Counted from the first letter of the stretch, positions 8,781-18,159 are shown. The stretch is 64,000 nt of DNA from Spirochaetia bacterium (GCA_022768865.1 JALELH010000098.1:40792-104791); one strand, 5' to 3'. Numbers and translations: made by a program. The notes: generated from the sequence alone by a model not told the origin.

Positions 8781-8854
8781 GTCGGCGAAAGCACTTGTCT
8801 CTTTGAGCATTGTAGCTTAAGAAACTTTCGCCGACGAACTTCTAGGGAAGTTCG
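8781..8854. repeat. composite hairpin element, copy A
   Basis: GTCGGCGAAAG (8781-8791) and CTTTCGCCGAC (8825-8835) are perfect 11-bp inverted repeats. A second hairpin, CGAACTTC with GAAGTTCG, follows directly at 8835-8854. Related architecture with the same GGCGAAAG/CTTTCGCC arms occurs near 36233 and 47261. The left flank (TTTACAAGAATTG) matches the start of the 36201 element. Confidence 0.7.
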
Positions 8855-8860
8855 TGAATG

Positions 8861-8876
8861 TTTTTTTCCCCCCCCC
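8861..8876. repeat. homopolymer tract T7C9 (G9A7 on the minus strand)
   Basis: Seven T are followed by nine C. On the minus strand this is G9A7, about 125 bp upstream of the SH3-gene start and on its transcribed side. Tracts of this length are prone to slippage. Confidence 0.85.
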
Positions 8877-8878
8877 AT

Positions 8879-8936
8879 TTTCTAAACAGACTTTCAAGAA
8901 TTGTCGAAGACAATTCTTGCGGGAAAAGTTTAGAAA
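8879..8936. repeat. nested palindromic element
   Basis: Outer arms TTTCTAAAC and GTTTAGAAA (9 bp, perfect) enclose an inner 11-bp perfect hairpin, CAAGAATTGTC with GACAATTCTTG and a 3-nt loop. CAAGAATTG stems recur at 36201. It lies 20 bp downstream of uvrB and may also act in its termination. Confidence 0.7.
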
Positions 8937-8956
8937 GGTGCCGGCATCTAAAATGG

Positions 8957-10969
8957 CTAATGCTTTTCCCATTGCTTTTGAATGTCCTGAATCTGATCTC
9001 TGTAAATGGCAGCCGTTTCATAATCAAGCCTTTCAGCAGCTTCTGTCATTTCTTTTTTAAGAAGATCGATTAATTTCTTTCTGTCTTTTTTGTTGAACAG
9101 GTTTGTGTTTTTCTTAACTTCATTTAAATATGCGTCACCAGATTCAACAGCGTTTTCTTCTTTATCTCCGTCAGGATGTTCAAGAATATTTTCAACTGCT
9201 TTAATAATTGTTTTTGGAACAATGCCGTGTTCCTTATTATATGCTTCCTGAATGCTGCGTCGTCGTTTTGTTTCTTCAATGGTTTCTTTCATTGCGTCGC
9301 TCATTCTGTCAGCATACATTACAACTGTTCCGTCTGCGTTGCGTGCTGCACGTCCTGCAATCTGAATTAGGCTTGTTGTGCTGCGTAAAAAACCTATTTT
9401 GTCTGCATCAAGCAGGGCAATAAAGGAAACTTCAGGCAGGTCAATTCCTTCCCTTAAAAGGTTGATTCCTATAAGAACGTCAATTTCTCCAAGGCGAAGG
9501 GACTTTAGAATTTCAACACGTTCAAAAGTATCAATTTCTGAATGAATATATTTAACTTTTAAATTAAGGTTGCTCAGATAATCAGTTAAATCTTCTGCCA
9601 TCTTTTTTGTAAGTGTAAGAATCAGGCTGCGCTCATTTTTTTCTATGCGCTTCTGGACTTCCTTATAAATGTCCTGCATCTGCCCTTCTGTTGGACGTAC
9701 TTCAATTATAGGATCCAGAAGTCCGGTAGGGCGTATAAGCTGTTCTACAACCTGGGTGCTTTGCTTGACTTCCTGCGGGCGCGGAGTTGCAGTTACGTAG
9801 ATTACCTGATTCATCTTTGCAAAAAATTCATCAGACTTTAACGGACGGTTGTCCAAAGCACTTGGCAAACGGAAACCGAAGTCTATTAAATTCTGCTTGC
9901 GGCAGCGGTCACCTTCATACATGGCTCCGATCTGCGGAACAGTAACATGGGCTTCGTCTATAAGGCATAAAAAGTCATCAGGAAAATAATGAAGAAGTGT
10001 AGCTGGCGGGTCTCCGTGTTTTCTGCCAGCAATTATGGCAGAATAATTTTCTATGCCGCTGCAGTATCCCATTTCCTTCATCATTTCCATGTCATAAGTT
10101 GTGCGTGTTTTAAGCCTTTCAGCTTCAAGAAGTTTGTTTTTTGACCTTAAGTCTTCTACGGCAGTTTCCATTTCTTTCTGGATTCTTTCCGTAACGCTGG
10201 ACATCATTTCTTTTGGAACGACAAAGTGCTTGGCCGGGTAAAGCTGAAGTTCATCAAGTTCTTCTATTGTGTTTCCGTTCATTACATCAAAGCGGCGTAT
10301 TCTTGCTACTTCATCAAAGTCAAGTTCAATGCGGTATGCCTCATCTGTTTCCATGTAGGTTGGAAAGATTTCTATAACATCACCATGAATCCTGAAATTG
10401 CCTCGTTCAAAAACCATGTCATTGCGCTGATACTGGATTTCAGAAAGCTTAAGTGAAAGTTTGTGCATGTCGATTTCTTCCCCACGGGTTAAATGAACAC
10501 GCATTTCTTTATATAAATCCGGCATGCCTAAACCGTAAATGCAGCTGACTGTAGCAATGATTATTACATCACGGCGTTCCATAAGGGCGTATGTTGCTGC
10601 AAGGCGAAGCTTATCGATTTCGCGGTTTACGGAAGCATCTTTTTCTATATATAAGTCCCGGGCAGGAACATAGGCTTCCGGCTGATAATAATCGTAATAA
10701 CTTACAAAATATTCTACGGCATTGTTTGGAAAAAAGGTTTTAAATTCCCTGTAAAGCTGAGCACTTAAGGTTTTGTTGTGGCTGATAATCAAAGTAGGGC
10801 GCTGAACTGCTTCTATGATTTTTGCCATGGTAAATGTTTTACCGGAACCTGTTACGCCTTTTAATGTCTGATATTTATCTCCGCGCTTAAAGCCTTCTAC
10901 AAGTTTTGCAATTGCTTCAGGCTGATCTCCGCTAGGTTCAAACTTTGATTCAACTTTGAATAATCTCAT
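8957..10969 (-). CDS. uvrB: excinuclease ABC subunit UvrB
   Basis: 670-residue DNA-repair helicase-like protein that verifies damage and recruits UvrC. It carries the Walker A motif GVTGSGKT near residue 40, the YYDYYQPEAY beta-hairpin that inserts into DNA, the DEAH box in LIDEAHV, helicase motif VI (QIAGRAARN), and a C-terminal UVR motif (about residues 630-665) that contacts UvrC. Length is standard. It starts 1 nt after the HtrA stop, so the two genes are co-transcribed. Confidence 0.97.
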   Translation of the reverse strand: MRLFKVESKFEPSGDQPEAIAKLVEGFKRGDKYQTLKGVTGSGKTFTMAKIIEAVQRPTLIISHNKTLSAQLYREFKTFFPNNAVEYFVSYYDYYQPEAYVPARDLYIEKDASVNREIDKLRLAATYALMERRDVIIIATVSCIYGLGMPDLYKEMRVHLTRGEEIDMHKLSLKLSEIQYQRNDMVFERGNFRIHGDVIEIFPTYMETDEAYRIELDFDEVARIRRFDVMNGNTIEELDELQLYPAKHFVVPKEMMSSVTERIQKEMETAVEDLRSKNKLLEAERLKTRTTYDMEMMKEMGYCSGIENYSAIIAGRKHGDPPATLLHYFPDDFLCLIDEAHVTVPQIGAMYEGDRCRKQNLIDFGFRLPSALDNRPLKSDEFFAKMNQVIYVTATPRPQEVKQSTQVVEQLIRPTGLLDPIIEVRPTEGQMQDIYKEVQKRIEKNERSLILTLTKKMAEDLTDYLSNLNLKVKYIHSEIDTFERVEILKSLRLGEIDVLIGINLLREGIDLPEVSFIALLDADKIGFLRSTTSLIQIAGRAARNADGTVVMYADRMSDAMKETIEETKRRRSIQEAYNKEHGIVPKTIIKAVENILEHPDGDKEENAVESGDAYLNEVKKNTNLFNKKDRKKLIDLLKKEMTEAAERLDYETAAIYRDQIQDIQKQWEKH

Positions 10970-10970
10970 T

Positions 10971-12185
10971 TTAGTTTTCCAGTTCCAGTGTTAATTCTAT
11001 GTTGTGTCCGTCTCTGTAAACCGTAATGTTTACCTTGTCTCCTGGTTTTTTATCTTCAAGGGCACTGTAGTAATCTGCAAGACCGTCAATCCTGATTCCA
11101 TCAACTTCTATGATTATGTCGCCGCCAAGATAAATTGTCTGCGGATTAAATGTTCCATACTGCACGGCCTGGGTTCCGCCTTTTAAACCTGCTTTTGCAG
11201 CAAGGCTTCCAGGGCGAACTTTGTTTACCAGAAGTCCTGTATTGATTTTATACCCTGCATAGGAAGCAATGCGGCTTGTGTTCTGAACAAAAGAAGCCTG
11301 AATTGTTCCGCGGTTAACTTTTCCATAAGTCAGTAAATCACGGACAACCCTGCGTGCCGTGCTTACGGGAATTGCAAAACCGACTCCGCTTGAAGAACCT
11401 GACTTTGAATAAATGATTGTGTTTATTCCGATCATGCGTCCCTGGCTGTCTAAAAGCGGACCGCCGGAATTTCCCGGGTTAATGGCGGCATCAGTCTGAA
11501 TCATGTTGCGGATTATTACATTGGAACTTTCCTGAATAGGTCTGCCCAGGCCGGAAATTATTCCCGTAGTCATGGTGCGTTCCAGGGCAAAAGGATTACC
11601 GATGGCAATTACTTTCTGCCCTACTTTTAGTGCGTCTGATGTTCCAAACTGAATTGTCTTTAAAACAGTTTTTGGATCAGGATCGAATTTTAACACTGCA
11701 ATGTCGCTTTCAACGTCTTTACCTACGACCCTGCCTTCATAGTTAGAACCGTCAGCCAAAGAAATATTTATTGTTGCTGCGTCTTCAATTACGTGAACAT
11801 TTGTGACTACATAACCGCGCTTGTCGATGATTGAACCTGAGCCTGAACCGCTTCCCGTTATTACAGGTTCAAGAAACCAGTTATAGCCCATAGTCTGTGT
11901 TGTAATGTTTACAACTGCTTCATTGCATTTTTCATATACAGAAATATTCTGAAGTTCATCCTGTGTATATGTGCCATCGTTGTTTGCAACTTTTAAAACG
12001 GGTTGCTCTTCCTTTGCATTTGCAGAATCCGAATTTTCAATGGCTGAATTATAAGAAGTCTGTTCTGTATCTGTCTTAGTAAATTTTCCTTTTGCAAGAA
12101 CAAATGCTGCAGAAAAGACTGCAGCCGTGGCAATTCCTGTAAGAGCTGAATAAAAAACAACCTGATTTTTTGTAAATAACTTCAT
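10971..12185 (-). CDS. HtrA/Deg-family serine protease with one PDZ domain
   Basis: 404 residues: a single N-terminal TM anchor (about 10-30), a trypsin-like domain with the catalytic triad in TNVHVI (His), ESDIAVLKF (Asp) and NPGNSGGPLL (Ser), and a C-terminal PDZ domain (about 295-400). One anchor and one PDZ resemble DegS or DegQ-like periplasmic quality-control proteases. It is the first gene of an htrA-uvrB pair and is divergent from the trp operon. No strong ribosome site is seen before the ATG. Confidence 0.9.
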   Translation of the reverse strand: MKLFTKNQVVFYSALTGIATAAVFSAAFVLAKGKFTKTDTEQTSYNSAIENSDSANAKEEQPVLKVANNDGTYTQDELQNISVYEKCNEAVVNITTQTMGYNWFLEPVITGSGSGSGSIIDKRGYVVTNVHVIEDAATINISLADGSNYEGRVVGKDVESDIAVLKFDPDPKTVLKTIQFGTSDALKVGQKVIAIGNPFALERTMTTGIISGLGRPIQESSNVIIRNMIQTDAAINPGNSGGPLLDSQGRMIGINTIIYSKSGSSSGVGFAIPVSTARRVVRDLLTYGKVNRGTIQASFVQNTSRIASYAGYKINTGLLVNKVRPGSLAAKAGLKGGTQAVQYGTFNPQTIYLGGDIIIEVDGIRIDGLADYYSALEDKKPGDKVNITVYRDGHNIELTLELEN

Positions 12186-12273
12186 AGGAAAACTATACTT
12201 CTATTTTATGCAAATTTCAATTTTCCATAACGGATGTTCTTAAGTTTTATTTTTATAAAATCCTGTGTTTCTA

Positions 12274-12302
12274 TTGACAGAATCTGTAATCAGTTGTATG
12301 TT
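12274..12302 (+). promoter_or_regulatory. trp operon promoter
   Basis: TTGACA (12274-12279) and TATGTT (12297-12302) are 17 bp apart. The trpE start codon lies 63 bp downstream. Confidence 0.75.
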
Positions 12303-12316
12303 ACTGCTTAAAGAAA

Positions 12317-12336
12317 CGTTACTACCTGGAGTAACG
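12317..12336. promoter_or_regulatory. candidate trp operator, 20-bp palindrome
   Basis: CGTTACT (12317-12323) and AGTAACG (12330-12336) are perfect arms; one inner pair also matches. The site sits at about +8 to +27 relative to the predicted start, where a repressor would block transcription. It lacks the CTAG core of the enterobacterial TrpR operator. It could instead act as a 5' RNA hairpin. Confidence 0.5.
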
Positions 12337-12364
12337 AAGGTAAATTAACAGCAAGGCGGAATAT

Positions 12365-13801
12365 ATGAATACAGTTTATAAATGTCTATCTTCAGAAAGA
12401 TACACTCCTTATTCTCTGGCAAGAAAAATTAACGCAACTGCAATTCTTGAATCTGCAAGTTTTGCAAAAGGCAGGGAGCGTTATTCTATCTTAATGACAG
12501 AAGAAGCATTCAAAATAATTCAGGACGAGGATGGCATTGGATTTATTGTTGATGGAAAAAGAATTCCATTTGATTCAAAAATTACAGACAGCCGTGATGC
12601 CTTAGGCCACAAAAAGGAGGCCGACATTCTTGATGCTGTATTGTATGTTGCAGAACAGAATAAAAACTTTGCGGCAGGTGCAGAAAAAGAAATACCGGTA
12701 CCTGCATCTGGTCTTGGCTATCTTTCCTATGAATTTGCTGCACGCTGCGACAACATAAAGTTTTACGAGCAGAAAGATGAACTTAAAATTCCTGAAAGTC
12801 TATTTGTTGCCGGTCATATTTATATAGTTTTTGACCACTACACAGAAACAATGCACATCTTCGGGTTAAATTACAATGAACATCAGATTGATTTGAATGC
12901 CGCTGTAGAAAAACTTGTAAAGCGCATAAACGACATGGATTTTTCCTATGTAGAAGAACCGCCTGTTCATTTTGAATATAAAATGCTTACGGATTTGGAA
13001 GAATCTAAAAAAGAATATATTCAGAAAGTTGAAGCATTAAAAAAGCACATTGTTGCAGGAGACATTATTCAGGCAGTTCCAAGCCGAAGAGTAAAGATTG
13101 AATGCGATGCAAGCGGTTTAAATGTTTACGGCAAGTTAAGGAAAGTAAATCCAAGTCCCTATCTTTTTTATATTGATTTTGGAGACTTTCAGCTTACGGG
13201 CGCATCCCCTGAAAGCCTTGTTCGGGTCCGGAATGGAAAGGCTTCAATTCATCCTATTGCAGGAACAATCCGTCGCGGTAAAACAGAAACAGAGGATGAA
13301 GAGCTTAAAAATACACTTCTTTCAAATCCAAAGGAACGGGCAGAACACTTAATGCTTGTAGATTTAGCACGCAATGATTTAGGACGTGTCTGCAAAAAAG
13401 GCAGCGTTACAGTTCCCCAGTTTATGGAATGTGAACTTTTCAGCCATGTAATTCATATGGTTTCAAATACAGAAGGTTTTGTAAAAGACGGAATAAAGCC
13501 TATAGAAGTTTTAAGGGCAGCCTTTCCTGCAGGAACAGTTTCCGGTGCTCCTAAAATAAGTGCCATGCAGATTTTAAGCGGACTTGAAAAATGCAAGCGT
13601 CGTTTTTATGCAGGTGCTGTAGGTTATGTTCAGGGCAACGGAGACCTTGATTTCTGCATAACAATCCGAAGCGCATTAAGACAGAAAAATGTATGGACGC
13701 TGCAGGCCGGTGGCGGAATTGTTTATGATTCAGACCCGGAACGGGAATATACGGAAACCTGTGAAAAACTTGGTGCCTTAATAGACACCTTAACAAAATA
13801 A
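12365..13801 (+). CDS. trpE: anthranilate synthase component I
   Basis: 478 residues. Converts chorismate and ammonia to anthranilate, the first step of tryptophan synthesis, with TrpG supplying ammonia. The chorismate-binding domain includes the conserved PIAGTIRRGKT, DLARNDLGRVC and PAGTVSGAPK segments. An LLESA-like tryptophan feedback motif is represented by ILESASF near residue 29. AAGGCGG precedes the ATG. First gene of the five-gene trp operon; the trpGD gene starts 12 nt downstream. Confidence 0.96.
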   Translation: MNTVYKCLSSERYTPYSLARKINATAILESASFAKGRERYSILMTEEAFKIIQDEDGIGFIVDGKRIPFDSKITDSRDALGHKKEADILDAVLYVAEQNKNFAAGAEKEIPVPASGLGYLSYEFAARCDNIKFYEQKDELKIPESLFVAGHIYIVFDHYTETMHIFGLNYNEHQIDLNAAVEKLVKRINDMDFSYVEEPPVHFEYKMLTDLEESKKEYIQKVEALKKHIVAGDIIQAVPSRRVKIECDASGLNVYGKLRKVNPSPYLFYIDFGDFQLTGASPESLVRVRNGKASIHPIAGTIRRGKTETEDEELKNTLLSNPKERAEHLMLVDLARNDLGRVCKKGSVTVPQFMECELFSHVIHMVSNTEGFVKDGIKPIEVLRAAFPAGTVSGAPKISAMQILSGLEKCKRRFYAGAVGYVQGNGDLDFCITIRSALRQKNVWTLQAGGGIVYDSDPEREYTETCEKLGALIDTLTK

Positions 13802-13813
13802 GCGGAGGACAAA

Positions 13814-15421
13814 ATGATTTTAGTTATAGATAATTACGACAGTTTTACATTTAATGTAGTGCAGGCAGTTCAGGTTGCAACAGAAGAAGAAATAAAAGTA
13901 GTGCGCAATGATGAATTTAAACTTGAAGATATAGTTGCCATGAATCCATCAAAGCTCATTGTTTCACCCGGACCGGGAACTCCATCACAGGCTGGAATAA
14001 GTGAAGAAGCAATAAAATATTTTGCAGGTAAAATTCCTGTTCTTGGAATATGCCTTGGTCATCAGGCAATAGGTGAAGCTTTTGGTGCAAAAATAAAAAA
14101 TGCAAAATTTATAAAGCACGGTGTAGTAGAAGAAATCAATCTGGACGGCCGCGGCATTTTTAGAACAATCGGAAAGGCCTGTAAATTTACACGCTACCAT
14201 TCCCTTGTCATTGATGAAGATACTTTGCCGGAAGATTTTGAAATTACAGCACGTGCAAAAGACGGAGACATTATGGGAATCCGCCATAAAATCTTTGCGC
14301 TTGAAGGTATTCAGTTTCATCCGGAATCAATAGCATCTGACTGCTGTCAGAAATTAATAAAAGCATTTTTAAACTATCACAGAGACAATATCAACGTTGC
14401 TTCTTATCTGAATCAGCTTATTGTTAAAAAGGATTTAACGGAACAACAGGCCTTTGAATTTATGGAAAGTGTTGCAGACGGAACAATGGACGAACGTCAG
14501 ATGGCTGCAATTCTTGTCGCAATGGCGGCAAAAAATCCCGTTGCTTCAGAAATGACGGGCTGTGCAAAAGCACTTCTAAAAGTAAAGACTTCATTTCCGT
14601 TAAAAGAAAGTGGCCTTGCGGAAATCGTTGGAACTGGGGGAGACGGAAAAGGTTCGTTTAATATTTCTTCCATGTCTGCATTGGTAGCAAGTGCCTGCGG
14701 TCAGAAAGTTGCAAAACATGGTAACAGGGCAGTATCTTCAAAATCAGGAGCAGCAGACTTTTTTGAAAACATGGGCGTAAACATTATGGCAGGTCCTGAT
14801 AAAACGGCAGAACTTGTTAAGCAGACAGGCTTTGGTTTTTTAATGGCACCTGTCTATCATGCTGCCATGCGTTTTGCTGCACCTGTCAGAAAGGCTTTGG
14901 GTATAAAAACAATTTTCAATATCATGGGTCCTTTGCTTAACCCTGCCAGTGCAGAATACGAAGTGCTTGGCGTTTATTCAAAAAGCTTAATGCAGGATTA
15001 TGCACGCACTGCAAAAGCACTTGGTGCAAAAAGAGTAATGGTTGTATGCAGCCGTGACGGTTACGATGAAATAAGCCCTGTTGCAATTACAGATGTTTAT
15101 GAAATTGATGAAAAGGGTAAAGAAAGCCAGTATGAAATTAATCCGAAGAAATTGGGAATAACAGACTGCATGGAAAATGAACTTATGGGCGGCAACGGAA
15201 CAGAAAATGCAAGGCTTGCCATGGAAATTCTTAACGGCAAAGGAAGAAAAACCATAAAGTGTGCCGTTGCCCTTAACACAGGTGCAATTCTTTACGTTGC
15301 AGGCAGGGCAAAAACTTTAGAAGAAGGTTATAAAACGGCATTAAAGGCAATTGAAGATGGAACAGCCCTTGCTAAAGTTAAGCAGATTCAGGAAGTTTCA
15401 AAAGAACTTTCAGCCGCATAG
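13814..15421 (+). CDS. trpGD: bifunctional anthranilate synthase component II / anthranilate phosphoribosyltransferase
   Basis: 535-residue fusion. Residues 1-190 are a class I glutamine amidotransferase with the nucleophile Cys in GICLGHQ and the His/Glu pair in FHPES. Residues 205-535 are anthranilate phosphoribosyltransferase with the PRPP loop GTGGDGKGSFN and KHGNRAVSSKSG. The fusion channels glutamine-derived ammonia to TrpE and then attaches phosphoribose to anthranilate. GGAGG precedes the start. TrpG-TrpD fusions are known in several bacteria, including enterics. Confidence 0.95.
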   Translation: MILVIDNYDSFTFNVVQAVQVATEEEIKVVRNDEFKLEDIVAMNPSKLIVSPGPGTPSQAGISEEAIKYFAGKIPVLGICLGHQAIGEAFGAKIKNAKFIKHGVVEEINLDGRGIFRTIGKACKFTRYHSLVIDEDTLPEDFEITARAKDGDIMGIRHKIFALEGIQFHPESIASDCCQKLIKAFLNYHRDNINVASYLNQLIVKKDLTEQQAFEFMESVADGTMDERQMAAILVAMAAKNPVASEMTGCAKALLKVKTSFPLKESGLAEIVGTGGDGKGSFNISSMSALVASACGQKVAKHGNRAVSSKSGAADFFENMGVNIMAGPDKTAELVKQTGFGFLMAPVYHAAMRFAAPVRKALGIKTIFNIMGPLLNPASAEYEVLGVYSKSLMQDYARTAKALGAKRVMVVCSRDGYDEISPVAITDVYEIDEKGKESQYEINPKKLGITDCMENELMGGNGTENARLAMEILNGKGRKTIKCAVALNTGAILYVAGRAKTLEEGYKTALKAIEDGTALAKVKQIQEVSKELSAA

Positions 15422-15430
15422 GAAAATAAT

Positions 15431-16867
15431 ATGGAAAGAAATATTGTTGAAGAAATTGTAGAGCGGCGTAAAAAAGACATTGCAGAAAAAGGCTTTACCT
15501 TTGGTTATAAAATTCCTGAAACAAGAACAAGACCTGTAGTTCCATTTATGAAAGAAAAAGGAGTAATCCTTGAAATAAAAAAAGCATCGCCTTCAAAAGG
15601 AGACATTGTTCCGGATTTAAATGTTACTGAAACAGCCAGAAAATACAGGGCCTGTGGTACCAGAGCCATCAGTTGCTTAACGGAAGAAAATTATTTTAAG
15701 GGGAGCCTGCAGTATTTAATGGATGTGTGTAATGCCGTAGATGATGTGGCTGTTCTTAGAAAAGATTTTTTAATTTCAGAAGAAGAAGTTGAAATATCTT
15801 ACCTCTGTGGTGCAGATGCAGTTCTTTTAATAGCAGGAATTTTAAGTCCTGAAAAGATTCTTTCCATGGCAAAAAAATGTAAGGAACTTGGATTAAGTGC
15901 TTTAGTTGAAGTGCGGACAAAAGAAGATGCAGAAAAAGTTCTAAAAGTAAAACAGCAGTATGATGATGTAATTGTCTGCGGCGTCAATTCCAGGAATTTA
16001 AAAGACTTTACCATTGACCTGCTTGTGCCTGCATCCATGAAAAAGATTCTTGGCGGCAAAGTAATTTTTGAAAGCGGAATAACCACACCGGATGCTGCAG
16101 AAAAAATCGGTGCCATGGGATTCCATGGAATTCTTCTTGGAGAAGCTGCAGCAAAAAATCCGGAAAATGCAGTTAAATATATAGAAGCTTTTGAATCATC
16201 TGAAGAAAATCTTTACGGTAAAACAATGGTTAAAATGGCAGAAAAAATTGCAGGCAGGAAAAAGCCGCTTGTAAAAATCTGCGGCCTTACAAGAATTGAA
16301 GATGTAATTCTTGCAGAAAATCTTGGTGCAGACTTTGCAGGATTTATCTTTTCAAAAAAATACGGACGCAATGTTTACGGTCCAAAGTTTAACGCCATGC
16401 GGCAGGAATTAAAAAAACTTAAGATTCTGAAAGTTGCCGTTATAACTGATGTTACAGGACAGGAAGCAGAGGAAGCCTGTTTCCTTGTGTTAAAGGGAGA
16501 ACTTGATTTTATTCAGCTACATGGAATTTCTTATGATGAAGTAAAAGCAAAAAATAAAAAACTGCTGGAAAACATTCCTCATTATTTTGCAGTTACGGAA
16601 AAGAATGGCAGCATTCAGGAACAGATGAAAGTTCTTTATGAAAAAGGTGAAGCAAGAGTTCTTGTTGATTCAAAAAACAAAGATGCTTTACCTGCAAATG
16701 CAAAATGGATTGCAGGCGGCATAAATCCGGAAAATATTTCTTCTATTATAGATAGATATAATCCGGAACTAATTGATGTTTCAGGTGGTCTTGAAGGTTC
16801 TGACATTGGCATAAAGGATAAAGCTAAGATTGAAAAGTTTTTTCAAGTATTAAATACACAAAAATAA
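15431..16867 (+). CDS. trpCF: bifunctional indole-3-glycerol-phosphate synthase / phosphoribosylanthranilate isomerase
   Basis: 478-residue fusion of two TIM barrels. Residues 1-255 are TrpC, with the catalytic-Lys motif EIKKASPSKG, LRKDFL, and GVNSRNL. Residues 265-478 are TrpF, with VKICGLT at the first strand (catalytic Cys) and a phosphate-binding DVSGGLE. It performs steps 3 and 4 of tryptophan synthesis. It starts 9 nt after trpGD and ends 10 nt before trpB. The order C then F matches the enteric fusion. Confidence 0.95.
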   Translation: MERNIVEEIVERRKKDIAEKGFTFGYKIPETRTRPVVPFMKEKGVILEIKKASPSKGDIVPDLNVTETARKYRACGTRAISCLTEENYFKGSLQYLMDVCNAVDDVAVLRKDFLISEEEVEISYLCGADAVLLIAGILSPEKILSMAKKCKELGLSALVEVRTKEDAEKVLKVKQQYDDVIVCGVNSRNLKDFTIDLLVPASMKKILGGKVIFESGITTPDAAEKIGAMGFHGILLGEAAAKNPENAVKYIEAFESSEENLYGKTMVKMAEKIAGRKKPLVKICGLTRIEDVILAENLGADFAGFIFSKKYGRNVYGPKFNAMRQELKKLKILKVAVITDVTGQEAEEACFLVLKGELDFIQLHGISYDEVKAKNKKLLENIPHYFAVTEKNGSIQEQMKVLYEKGEARVLVDSKNKDALPANAKWIAGGINPENISSIIDRYNPELIDVSGGLEGSDIGIKDKAKIEKFFQVLNTQK

Positions 16868-16877
16868 GAGGTATAAA

Positions 16878-18143
16878 ATGGTTTATTCTGATAATGGATT
16901 TTTTGATGAATTTGGCGGCAAGTATGTAGCAGAAGTTTTACGCCGTCCGCTGGATGAACTTGAAACTGCATTCAAAGAAGCAATGCAGGATAAAGTTTTT
17001 TTAGAAGAACTAAAGACAATTCAGCGTGATTATATAGGACGTGAAACACCACTTTTGCATGCAGAAACAGCAAGCAGGATTTTGGGCGGTGCACAGATTT
17101 ACATAAAGCTTGAAGGGCTTGCAAATACAGGCGCCCATAAAATAAACAATGCCATAGGCCAGTGTCTTCTTGCAAAACGCATGGGCAAAAAAAGAATAAT
17201 TGCAGAAACGGGTGCAGGCCAGCACGGTGTGGCTACAGCCGCTGCATGTGCAAAGCTTGGTCTTGACTGCACCATTTACATGGGAGAAGTTGACGTGCGC
17301 CGTCAGCAGCCCAATGTTTCTTCCATGGAAATGTATGGCGCAAAAGTTAAGTCCGTAACTTCCGGCAGCCGCACTTTAAAAGATGCCGTAAATGAAGCAA
17401 TGCGCGACTGGGCTGCAAATCCTGATACGACACACTATTGCCTTGGCTCAGCATTAGGGCCTGCTCCATTTCCGGATATTGTCCGTGAATTTCAGTCTGT
17501 AATCGGCAGGGAAGTAAAAAGGCAGGCAGAAGAAAGAAACCTTGATATAGTCGCTTTAATTGCATGCTGTGGTGGCGGTTCTAATTCCATTGGATTTTTT
17601 GCTCCATTTATTGAAGAAAAGACTCCTCGCCTTATTGCCGTAGAAGCAGGCGGCATTGGTCCCGGGCAGGGAGAAAATGCTTCAAGAATGACGGGCAATG
17701 CAAGCCGCAACGGAATTCTTCAGGGGTATAAATCAAGGTTTCTTTTAGACGATGACGGCCAGACTTTGCCCACACGTTCAATTTCTGCCGGACTTGACTA
17801 CTGCGGCATTGGACCACAGCTTGCAGCCCTTGGAAAAAAAGGCCGCATAGAATTTACTTCTGCACTGGATAAAGAAGTTTTAGATGCCATAAAGTTCTTT
17901 GCAAAAAATGAAGGCGTTCTCTTTGCCATGGAAAGTGCCCATGCCGGTGTGGAAGCAATAAAACTTGCTCCAGCACTTCCAAAAGACAAAGCCATAATAA
18001 TCAACATGAGCGGCCGCGGAGACAAAGACATTTTCATAACTTGTCCTGTATTCCGCCCGGAAGAATGGAAGCAGTTCCTGCTTAGTGAACTTAAACGCCT
18101 TGAAGAAAATAAAGACATTCACAATGCAGAATCAATGAAATAA
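16878..18143 (+). CDS. trpB: tryptophan synthase beta chain
   Basis: 421-residue PLP enzyme joining indole and serine. The PLP lysine is in TGAHKINNA; the phosphate-binding glycines are in CCGGGSNSIG; AETGAGQHG carries the catalytic Glu. The N-terminal FGGKYVAEVL is typical of the TrpB1 type, which works in complex with TrpA, encoded 16 nt downstream. AGAGG precedes the ATG. Confidence 0.97.
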   Translation: MVYSDNGFFDEFGGKYVAEVLRRPLDELETAFKEAMQDKVFLEELKTIQRDYIGRETPLLHAETASRILGGAQIYIKLEGLANTGAHKINNAIGQCLLAKRMGKKRIIAETGAGQHGVATAAACAKLGLDCTIYMGEVDVRRQQPNVSSMEMYGAKVKSVTSGSRTLKDAVNEAMRDWAANPDTTHYCLGSALGPAPFPDIVREFQSVIGREVKRQAEERNLDIVALIACCGGGSNSIGFFAPFIEEKTPRLIAVEAGGIGPGQGENASRMTGNASRNGILQGYKSRFLLDDDGQTLPTRSISAGLDYCGIGPQLAALGKKGRIEFTSALDKEVLDAIKFFAKNEGVLFAMESAHAGVEAIKLAPALPKDKAIIINMSGRGDKDIFITCPVFRPEEWKQFLLSELKRLEENKDIHNAESMK

Positions 18144-18159
18144 AACCGGAGAAACTATT

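Noticed and set aside
8744..8878. N-terminal extension of the SH3 protein from the poly-G ATG
   Set aside because: It would place 45 basic residues before a normal signal peptide; the ATG at 8743 has an ideal AGGAGG.
12303..12364. Tryptophan leader peptide or T-box attenuator before trpE
   Set aside because: No short frame with tandem Trp codons and no T-box sequence are visible in the short leader.
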